A DNA stretch of 7,185 bases from an uncultured Eubacteriales bacterium. Lineage in GTDB: Bacteria > Bacillota > Clostridia > Oscillospirales > CAG-272. The notes under the pieces were generated by a model. That model worked only from the letters and a program-made list of their open reading frames with translations. It made no database searches and was not told the origin of the DNA. Shown one piece after another: positions 1 through 5,186 of the stretch. The translations under genes and the position numbers were made by a program. Every line of letters begins with the position of its first letter. The stretch's first letter is position 1. The DNA lies in the NCBI GenBank assembly GCA_900554225.1, contig USGH01000132.1:1-7185 (forward strand), in the 5' to 3' direction.

Positions 1-1
1 C

Positions 2-205
2 GCCATGATCGACCTGATACAGCAGTCGGTGCTGATCAATTTTGAATCGATCTACAACGAATCCATCGGCAGCCCGTGGTTCGTTATGCGCGATCTGATG
101 GGTAAGAAGAGCCGGGATTTCACGTCGTACTGGGCAAGTCACGTGAATAAGATCGAGCGAGAGCTGGGAAAAGCGGTTGAGCAGATCCGCGCCATCGACC
201 AATAA
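2..205 (+). CDS. C-terminal fragment of an extracellular solute-binding lipoprotein
   Basis: The frame is open from the left window edge and ends at TAA (203-205), so only about the last 67 residues are visible. The sequence is clearly paralogous to the C-terminus of the next gene: the two align without gaps over 66 residues with about 37 identities, including the shared block YNESIG-PWF-MR-LM-KKS-DF-SYWA. A 19-base stretch is even identical in DNA (53-71 and 1721-1739). By analogy the full gene is expected to encode a membrane-anchored solute-binding protein of the carbohydrate-type (SBP_bac_1-like) superfamily, displayed on the outer face of the membrane. An ATG at position 5 lies in the frame but is an internal methionine, because the paralogue has the same Met far from its start. 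The terminator at 215-273 closes the unit. Ligand unknown. Confidence 0.85.
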   Translation, partial: AMIDLIQQSVLINFESIYNESIGSPWFVMRDLMGKKSRDFTSYWASHVNKIERELGKAVEQIRAIDQ

Positions 206-214
206 GCACACAGC

Positions 215-273
215 CTGCCGTGTTTTCGGGAGAGAGACGCTTCTTTTCCGAGGACGCGGCAGTACCGTTTTTT
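215..273 (+). terminator. Intrinsic terminator after the first lipoprotein gene
   Basis: CTGCCGTG (215-222) pairs with CGCGGCAG (255-262), eight pairs with one G-U. Inside it, 226-236 pairs with 241-251 (several G-U pairs) around the four-base loop ACGC. A run of six T follows at 268-273, five bases after the stem. It starts 9 bases after the stop codon of the upstream gene, the expected place for a Rho-independent terminator. The five-base gap before the T run is slightly long. Confidence 0.7.
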
Positions 274-305
274 GCCGAAATCCGTCATCATTGCAGGAAA
301 TCCGC

Positions 306-335
306 TTGCAATTCGGGGGACTTCTATGCTATACT
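306..335 (+). promoter_or_regulatory. Sigma-A-type promoter for the 383-1873 lipoprotein gene
   Basis: TTGCAA (306-311) serves as -35 and TATACT (330-335) as -10, separated by 18 bases. The -10 is preceded by TGC (327-329), an extended -10. Transcription would begin near 342, leaving a leader of about 40 bases before the start at 383. A second TATACT overlaps at 335-340 and could be an alternative -10. The element lies after the preceding terminator, so this gene is probably a separate transcription unit. Confidence 0.65.
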
Positions 336-382
336 ATACTATAGGATACAGAAAAATTCACCCATGTGAAAGGATATCTTTC

Positions 383-1873
383 ATGAAGTATATGAAAAAA
401 ACACTGCTGCTGCTTCTGTGTGCGGCAATGCTCCTGCCGTCCTGCGGCAATGGCGGCACCACCAAAGAGACGGAATCCGTCGCCGACACTGCCGCGCCCG
501 AGACAGCCGAAACCGCAGCGGAAACGACCCGGCTGGATGTGCCGGACAGCCTGCCCGAGGATCTGAAGTGCAACGGCGAGAAAATCGTCATTCAGGTGCG
601 CGGCGACAAAAACACCATCGCGGAGTTTTTCGCGGACGAACAGACCGGCGAATCCGTCAACGATGCGACCTATGTGCGCAATATGAACGTTATGGATCGG
701 CTCAATGTCGTGCTGGAACCCTCGATCGGCGAATCTGTCGGCGGCTATGGCAATACCGTGGCAGCGATCCGTGCCTCCATTCAATCGGCGGACGGTGCAT
801 ATGACATCATTTCCGGCTGGTCGGCGAAGATCCCGCAGCTTTCCTTAGAGGGACTTTTCCTCGATGTGCGTGAGATCCCGTATCTCGATCTTGAAAAGGA
901 ATGGTGGAATCAGTCCTGCCTGACGGAATTACGGATCGCGAACAAGCTCTTTTTCCTGGCGGGGGACATCACCCAGACGATGCTCTACGGTATGTATGTC
1001 TATATGTTCAATCAGACGCTTGCCGAGAATTACCAGATCGAGAATCCGTACACCGTTGTGAACGACGGACGCTGGACGATCGATTATGTGCGCCAGCAGA
1101 CCACGGATCTGTATATCGACATCAACGGCGACGGTAAGGTGGACACCGGAGACGCCTTCGGACTGGTGACGTATCAGAACAATGCCGTGGACTCCTATAT
1201 GCAGGGCTCTCTCATCCGCATGATCGGCAGAGACGACAACGACCTGCCGGTGCTGGAGGCGGAAACGGAACGGCTGGCTACACTGGTGGAAAAGGCATAC
1301 GCACTGCACTTTGAAAACCCCGGCTGCATGATCGTCAATGACGGTGAAGCGGGCAATATGTTCAATATTTTCAAGGAAGACCGCTCCCTCTACACCACGG
1401 CACCGCTGGAGTATGTCTGCCTGCTGTTCGGCGATATGGAATCCGACTACGGCATTATCCCCTATCCGAAGCTCGATGAAACACAGGAAACCTACGGCAC
1501 GCGTGTACACGATGGTCTGTCTCTGATTTCCGTGCCGATCGACTGCCAGAAGGTGGAGATCACCGGCGCGGTATTGGAAGCGATGGCGGCGGAGAGCTGG
1601 AGACGGATCACCCCGGCGATCTTCGATGTTGCACTGAAATATAAGTACAGCCGCGATCCGGAGTCGGCGGAGATGATCGAGCTGATCCAGGAAAGCGCGT
1701 ACATCCCGTTTGCGGCGGTGTACAACGAATCCATCGGCAATCCGTGGTTCATCATGCGGAATCTGATGGCAAAGAAGAGCAGTGATTTCGCGTCCTACTG
1801 GGCAAAGCAGCAGGCCGTTGTCGAAAAAGGACTCGATAAGGCGATCCAGCAGATCGAAGAGATCCCGGGATAA
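383..1873 (+). CDS. Extracellular solute-binding lipoprotein (carbohydrate-type family)
   Basis: A predicted 496-residue lipoprotein anchored on the outer membrane face that would bind a small solute, perhaps a sugar or oligosaccharide, for an ABC importer. The start at 383 is chosen because GAAAGGA (368-374) lies 8 bases upstream and translation from here gives a classic signal: Lys-rich start, poly-Leu core, and lipobox LPSC with Cys21 as the lipidated residue. A Thr/Glu/Ala-rich tether follows (about residues 22-52). The binding fold includes an NGEKIVI strand, a GAYDIISGW segment, paired Trp (EWWNQ) and a DINGDGKVDTGD acidic loop at residues 246-257. Related clostridial binding proteins often carry a similar D-NGDG loop. 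The C-terminal 66 residues match the truncated upstream gene, so the two are tandem duplicates. No permease or ATPase for this type lies in the window. The ligand cannot be read from the sequence, and a sensory rather than transport role is possible. Confidence 0.85.
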   Translation: MKYMKKTLLLLLCAAMLLPSCGNGGTTKETESVADTAAPETAETAAETTRLDVPDSLPEDLKCNGEKIVIQVRGDKNTIAEFFADEQTGESVNDATYVRNMNVMDRLNVVLEPSIGESVGGYGNTVAAIRASIQSADGAYDIISGWSAKIPQLSLEGLFLDVREIPYLDLEKEWWNQSCLTELRIANKLFFLAGDITQTMLYGMYVYMFNQTLAENYQIENPYTVVNDGRWTIDYVRQQTTDLYIDINGDGKVDTGDAFGLVTYQNNAVDSYMQGSLIRMIGRDDNDLPVLEAETERLATLVEKAYALHFENPGCMIVNDGEAGNMFNIFKEDRSLYTTAPLEYVCLLFGDMESDYGIIPYPKLDETQETYGTRVHDGLSLISVPIDCQKVEITGAVLEAMAAESWRRITPAIFDVALKYKYSRDPESAEMIELIQESAYIPFAAVYNESIGNPWFIMRNLMAKKSSDFASYWAKQQAVVEKGLDKAIQQIEEIPG

Positions 1874-1922
1874 GACAGCGCCGCTTTTTGTAAATCGATT
1901 TCTTTCGTGCTTTTCCCGCAAT

Positions 1923-1980
1923 AACAAAATGAACCTCCTGCGGCAGTTGCTTTACGCTGTCACAGGAGGTTCGTTTTGTT
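1923..1980. terminator. Long bidirectional terminator between convergent genes
   Basis: An 18-base stem, AACAAAATGAACCTCCTG (1923-1940) against 1963-1980, pairs throughout with a single G-U. The loop can pair further (1942-1947 with 1956-1961). The stem base is A-rich on one side and T-rich on the other, so it can end transcription on both strands: from the lipoprotein gene ending at 1873 and from the minus-strand ATPase gene ending at 2010. The stem contains AGGAGGT, a Shine-Dalgarno-like sequence, which is probably coincidental. Confidence 0.85.
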
Positions 1981-1992
1981 CCGGATGGGATG

Positions 1993-2011
1993 CCGCAAAG
2001 CAGCGGTTTTT
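1993..2011 (+). terminator. Possible small GC hairpin with T run
   Basis: CCGC (1993-1996) and GCGG (2003-2006) could form a four-pair stem followed by five T (2007-2011). It sits 13 bases after the strong terminator and abuts the ATPase stop codon. It reads as a terminator only in the plus direction and is weak, so it would at most back up the long hairpin. Confidence 0.25.
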
Positions 2012-2834
2012 AGAGTACCTTGGAGAGAAAATCGCGCAGACGGGGATGCTTCGGATTGCCGAAAAATTCCGCCGGGGACGCTTCCTCTAAAATTCTGCCC
2101 TCGTCGATGAAGATCACCCGATTGGCGACCTCGCGGGCAAATCCCATCTCATGCGTCACGATGACCATCGTCATGCCTTCGTCCGCTAAGGATTTCATCA
2201 GATCAAGCACCTCACCGACCATTTCCGGGTCCAGTGCGGAGGTCGGTTCGTCAAAAAGGATCACGTCCGGATTCATGGCAAGCGCGCGGATGATGGCGAC
2301 CCGCTGCTTCTGTCCGCCGGACAATGTCGCCGGATATACATCCGCTTTCGATTCCAGCCCGATTCGGTGTAGGAGGCGAATGGCGTTCGCGTGGGCGTTT
2401 TCACGGATCTGCGCGGGCGTTGCGGAGATCTCGGCAAGCGGTTTTTTCTCTTTGCGGAACACGTTTGCCAATCGCGTCCATGCATTGTGCCGACGTGCCT
2501 TGCGATAATTCTGCATTCCGACGAAAACCGGGGCGAGCATGATGTTCTGGATCACGGTTTTGTTGTTGAACAGGTTGAACTGCTGGAACACCATCCCCAT
2601 GTGCCGCCGATGGATGTTGATATCCACGCGCATATCGGCAATGTCTACGCCGTTGAAGATGATGCTGCCGGAGGTCGGATCCTCCATACAATTGAGACAG
2701 CGGAGCAGGGTCGATTTGCCGCTGCCAGAGGGACCGAGAATGCACACGATGTCGCCCTTGTTGACGGTGAGATCGATCCCCTTCAGGACCTCGTTTGTCC
2801 CAAAGCTCTTTTTCAGGTCAATTACGTCGATCAC
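2010..2834 (-). CDS. Polar amino-acid ABC transporter ATP-binding protein (GlnQ/HisP family)
   Basis: A cytoplasmic ATPase of 274 residues that would drive amino-acid import with the permease encoded just upstream. All nucleotide-binding motifs are intact: Walker A GPSGSGKST (34-42), Q-loop Gln84, signature LSGGQ (171-175), Walker B VILFDEP (191-197) with catalytic Glu196, SALD D-loop, and switch His228. The start codon is GTG (2834-2832). It overlaps the permease gene by 17 bases and has AAAGGGGA about 10 bases upstream; no in-frame ATG lies nearby, and the overlap implies translational coupling. Family members such as E. coli GlnQ have about 240 residues. The excess here is a basic insert between the Q-loop and the signature (about residues 108-146), placed in the helical subdomain. 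The alternative labels arginine, cystine or glutamine importer cannot be told apart from the ATPase alone. Confidence 0.95.
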   Translation of the reverse strand: MIDVIDLKKSFGTNEVLKGIDLTVNKGDIVCILGPSGSGKSTLLRCLNCMEDPTSGSIIFNGVDIADMRVDINIHRRHMGMVFQQFNLFNNKTVIQNIMLAPVFVGMQNYRKARRHNAWTRLANVFRKEKKPLAEISATPAQIRENAHANAIRLLHRIGLESKADVYPATLSGGQKQRVAIIRALAMNPDVILFDEPTSALDPEMVGEVLDLMKSLADEGMTMVIVTHEMGFAREVANRVIFIDEGRILEEASPAEFFGNPKHPRLRDFLSKVL

Positions 2835-3528
2835 TTTTCGCGAGTCCCCTTTCCATGAGCTTGATGCCTGCCGAAATGATCAGCACGAGTACGATATAGA
2901 TGAGAGCCATCACAAGATACGGCACCATAAATTCGTAGCTATTGGTGCCGATGAGGTTGAACGCCACATACAGATCCGCCGCGCCAACAAAGCTGACGAT
3001 GGAGGTTTCCTTGATGAGGGCGATAAACTCATTGCCGAGCGAGGGCAGGATGTTCTTGACCGCCTGCGGAATGACGATTTTCTGCATGGTGGTGAAGAAG
3101 GACAGACCGACTGCACGCCCCGCCTCCATCTGACCGCCGTCCACGGAGAGAATGCCGCCGCGCATGATTTCGGAAATGTATGCGCCGCTGTTCAGACCGA
3201 ATACGATCATGGAGATCTGTACGCCTGTGATGTTGATGCCAAGGAGTGGGAACAGCACATAGTAGAACAGCAGCAGCTGCACCACCATTGGCGTACCGCG
3301 GAAGAAGGCTACATATACGCTGCATATCGAATTGAGGATCCGGGGGAGTCGCTTGTATTTCGGCATGACGCGCACACCGGCAATGAGGATACCAATGAGG
3401 ATGCCGATCACAAGACCGGACACCGCGATGAGAAGGGTGTTTTTCAGTCCCTCCAACACCTTAACATAGCCGTTTTGGTCAATGAATATGGTGGCAAACC
3501 GCGCGATTTTTTTGGAAAAGCTGCCCAT
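2818..3528 (-). CDS. Polar amino-acid ABC transporter permease (HisM/GlnP family)
   Basis: A 236-residue membrane subunit that would form the translocation pore, probably as a homodimer because only one permease gene is present. Hydrophobic segments occur near residues 29-51, 80-97, 104-118 and 200-222. The family motif FRGTP lies at 76-80. The cytoplasmic coupling loop (EAA motif) begins EAGRAVGLS at 135-143 and continues through IVIPQAVKNILPSLGNEF, which docks on the ATPase. Start ATG at 3528-3526 with GGAGAG (3537-3532) just upstream; spacing is short but normal. Length matches the family. It follows the binding-protein gene after a 198-base gap and overlaps the ATPase gene by 17 bases, giving the standard order binding protein, permease, ATPase. 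Confidence 0.95.
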   Translation of the reverse strand: MGSFSKKIARFATIFIDQNGYVKVLEGLKNTLLIAVSGLVIGILIGILIAGVRVMPKYKRLPRILNSICSVYVAFFRGTPMVVQLLLFYYVLFPLLGINITGVQISMIVFGLNSGAYISEIMRGGILSVDGGQMEAGRAVGLSFFTTMQKIVIPQAVKNILPSLGNEFIALIKETSIVSFVGAADLYVAFNLIGTNSYEFMVPYLVMALIYIVLVLIISAGIKLMERGLAKSDRRN

Positions 3529-3560
3529 TTTCTCTCCGTTCTGTAGATGTCATGACAAGG

Positions 3561-3603
3561 AACAGGGGAGAACGCCCCGCACTCGGAGGATTCTCCCGCT
3601 GTT
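3561..3603 (-). other. Intercistronic stem-loop between binding-protein and permease genes
   Basis: Bases 3561-3572 pair with 3591-3603: GGGAGAA against TTCTCCC, then AACAG against CTGTT, with one bulged G (3598). That gives 12 pairs around an 18-base loop. No T run follows on either strand, so it is not a standard terminator. Stem-loops after binding-protein genes are known to protect the upstream mRNA from 3' exonucleases, which raises binding-protein output over membrane subunits. That role is inferred here. A 10-base palindrome TGTCATGACA (3548-3557) lies between this hairpin and the permease ribosome site. Confidence 0.5.
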
Positions 3604-3726
3604 TGACAAAGTACATGCCTTTTGGGTGGTGATCTCTTGGAAAGACGCTGCTGTACGGTTGTTTTTGCGCCAAAAGCCGTATGTCCGGACTTCTCAGCGT
3701 AAAAAACGATGGAATGCGGCGCGTCC

Positions 3727-4575
3727 TCAGTTCATTTCGTTGTATGCGGCGGTGATGCAGGCTGCCGGTGCGGAGTCGATCACAACGTATTGGATGTTGC
3801 CGTTGATGAGATCCTGTACAGCGAGGGAGCCATTCTTGTAGCCGGTGCAGGTGACAGGGAAGCCGGCAAAGCCCCAATCCGCGTCGCCTTCCACGTAGAA
3901 CTGACCTGTGGTGCCGGTCTGTACGCCGATCACGGTAGAGGAATCCTTTGCGTTCAGGATCGCTTCTACATCTGCGGCGGTCTTGCAGGCATCAAAGGTG
4001 GTGTCATCCGCTTTTACGATGAGCTTCTGGGCTGCGTTGTAATAGGAATCGGTGAACGCGACATATTCCTCACGGTCGGGACGGACGGTCAGACCTGCCA
4101 TAGCGATGTCCGCCTTCTGCTGACCGACGGAGAGGCAAACGGCATCGAAATCCATATTCGCAATGACGAGTTCCTTGCCGAGCTTGTCTGCAATGACCTT
4201 GGCGATTTCCATGTCGATGCCGTAGTAGGAGTCGCCGGAGGTGTACTCAAAGGGTTCAAAGGCGGCGTTGGTGGCGACCACGAGCTGATCCTTGGAAGCG
4301 TCGAGGGCAGCGGAGGTCACAGCAGCCGGGGTGCCGTCGCCGAAGTAATTGTTGCAGATGGTGTCAAACGTACCGTCCGCCATGATGGCAGCGATGATTT
4401 CGTTCACGGACGCAAGCAGCTCCGGCTGATTCTTATCCACACCGAACGCGTATTCTTCATCGGTGAGGTTGATTTCAATGACCTTTACGGCGGGACCGCC
4501 TGCTTCCTTCGAGCAGGATACAAAGAGACCGGCTGTCATCAGCACGGCAAGCGCGATTGTCAGAAGCTTTTTCAT
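3727..4575 (-). CDS. Amino-acid-binding lipoprotein, apparently circularly permuted (SBP_bac_3 / GlnH-like)
   Basis: A 282-residue lipoprotein expected to capture a polar amino acid outside the membrane for the permease and ATPase encoded downstream. The start at 4575 is set by GGAGG (4588-4584), 8 bases upstream, and by the signal MKKLLTIALAVLM ending in lipobox FVSC with Cys21. The domain order is abnormal. Residues 29-79 (VKVIEINL to ICNNYFG) match what is normally the C-terminal end of GlnH-type proteins. Residues 80-96 form a linker. Residues 97-282 (LVVATNAAFEPFEY to CITAAYNEMN) match the normal N-terminal and central part, and the protein stops where the moved piece would normally follow. 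Expected pocket positions are present: Asn103, Phe106, Phe143, Gly161, Thr163, Arg168, Gln219 and Asp267. Arg168 and Asp267 correspond to the residues that hold the amino-acid carboxylate and amino groups in GlnH. The 198 bases before the permease start encode no leftover C-terminal copy. Confidence 0.92.
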   Translation of the reverse strand: MKKLLTIALAVLMTAGLFVSCSKEAGGPAVKVIEINLTDEEYAFGVDKNQPELLASVNEIIAAIMADGTFDTICNNYFGDGTPAAVTSAALDASKDQLVVATNAAFEPFEYTSGDSYYGIDMEIAKVIADKLGKELVIANMDFDAVCLSVGQQKADIAMAGLTVRPDREEYVAFTDSYYNAAQKLIVKADDTTFDACKTAADVEAILNAKDSSTVIGVQTGTTGQFYVEGDADWGFAGFPVTCTGYKNGSLAVQDLINGNIQYVVIDSAPAACITAAYNEMN

Positions 4576-4724
4576 ATGTCTTTCCTCCATGGTGTTTGCG
4601 TATTCTATACGGCGTATAAAACTGCGCATATTTTTGTGTATCCGAATATTCACACGGAACTGCATTTCCGCAGACCTCGGAGTGCGGGAAAAACCAGACT
4701 GTGTCGGTGCGTTTCCCTCTTGAT
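4576..4724 (-). other. 5' leader of the amino-acid importer operon
   Basis: About 150 transcribed, non-coding bases lie between the predicted transcription start (near 4724) and the start codon at 4575. One hairpin can be drawn: CCGCA (4668-4672) with TGCGG (4683-4687), extended by three A-T pairs past a bulged base. I see no T-box motif, no recognisable riboswitch core and no terminator T run after this hairpin on the minus strand. The ribosome site GGAGG lies at 4588-4584. The leader is long enough to hold regulation, but none can be named. Confidence 0.4.
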
Positions 4725-4730
4725 GCGAAT

Positions 4731-4759
4731 ATTATAGCATAAACATACAGGATTTGCAA
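4731..4759 (-). promoter_or_regulatory. Strong sigma-A-type promoter of the amino-acid importer operon
   Basis: Reading the minus strand, -35 TTGCAA (4759-4754), a 17-base spacer and a perfect -10 TATAAT (4736-4731) preceded by TGC (extended -10). An A/T-rich tract just upstream (about 4764-4780) could act as an UP element. Transcription should start near 4724 and run leftward through the three importer genes to the terminator at 1980-1923. Confidence 0.85.
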
Positions 4760-5129
4760 GAGGTTTTCTAAAAAATATTCAGCACGATCCGGTGCAGACA
4801 GGGAAACGAATGTATAATGCGAGGAATAAATATACAAAAAGTGACGTGAAAGTGGATATAAATACAGGCATATAGACGTGTAATCCTGCATATTTGGCGG
4901 CGTTTCTGTATATAACGGCTGTTTTCATGCAGGACTATGGCGGGTAAGAGGAAAATTGGCGCAGAAAACATTCATATGTTGTACACTTCGACCGATTGCC
5001 TGTAAAGCTCAAAAAAGCGGGTGCCGGATGCGGTGCGCGTAACGGTGCCTCTTTCGCGGATCGCAATGCGTGAAATCGTATTTTGTAGGGGATGCCCTAT
5101 GGAATTGCACCATAGGAAATAAAAAACGC
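4760..5129. other. Intergenic stretch between two divergent units, no gene recognised
   Basis: About 370 bases with no convincing coding sequence, tRNA, rRNA or known RNA family. Short frames (for example 4971-4768 on the minus strand) lack a ribosome site and have no recognisable product. Visible structure: an 8-base perfect inverted repeat TCCTGCAT (4884-4891) / ATGCAGGA (4927-4934), with a smaller CGTT/AACG pair centred inside, and a CCTATGG/CCATAGG dyad at 5096-5116. A TATAAT at 4813-4818 has no good -35. The left part is A/T-rich and the right part G/C-rich. Confidence 0.5.
5086..5116. repeat. Overlapping inverted repeats upstream of the recG promoter
   Basis: CCTATGG (5096-5102) and CCATAGG (5110-5116) form a perfect seven-base dyad around AATTGCA. 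TAGGG (5086-5090) can pair instead with CCCTA (5095-5099), sharing the same central bases, so the two hairpins exclude each other. The dyad ends 13 bases before the recG -35. It could be an operator or the remnant of a terminator, but no T run follows on the plus strand. Confidence 0.4.
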
Positions 5130-5158
5130 TTGCAAACCGGGGAACAATATGGTATCAT
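5130..5158 (+). promoter_or_regulatory. Sigma-A-type promoter of recG
   Basis: TTGCAA (5130-5135), a 17-base spacer and TATCAT (5153-5158) preceded by TGG, a TGN-extended -10. Predicted transcription start near 5165, giving a short leader of about 20 bases that just holds the ribosome site AAAAGG (5176-5181). Confidence 0.7.
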
Positions 5159-5186
5159 TATTCCAATAGATGAAGAAAAGGCGGCG

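Noticed and set aside
272..382. 37-codon upstream extension of the solute-binding lipoprotein gene
   Set aside because: It would cover the promoter, has no ribosome site, and would bury the lipoprotein signal. The start at 383 has a good ribosome site.
929..1927. Minus-strand open frame (332 codons) opposite the lipoprotein gene
   Set aside because: Shadow frame with a His/Arg-rich composition, and it runs into the terminator hairpin.
2539..3546. Plus-strand open frame (335 codons) opposite the permease and ATPase genes
   Set aside because: Antisense to two well-recognised transporter genes; His/Asp-rich shadow.
3541..3726. Leftover canonical C-terminal segment or frameshifted second binding-protein gene downstream of the permuted one
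   Set aside because: I read the three minus-strand frames here and found no YAFGVD..., ADGTFD... or NYFG-like sequence, so the permutation is not a split tandem gene.
4576..4665. 30-codon upstream extension of the amino-acid-binding protein gene
   Set aside because: No ribosome site near 4665, and the extension would hide the signal peptide. GGAGG sits 8 bases before 4575.
4576..4724. T-box or SAM-type riboswitch in the importer leader
   Set aside because: No T-box consensus and no recognisable riboswitch core; only one modest hairpin.
3709..4737. Plus-strand open frame (342 codons) opposite the binding-protein gene
   Set aside because: Antisense to a clear lipoprotein gene with ribosome site and promoter; the product has no recognisable domain.
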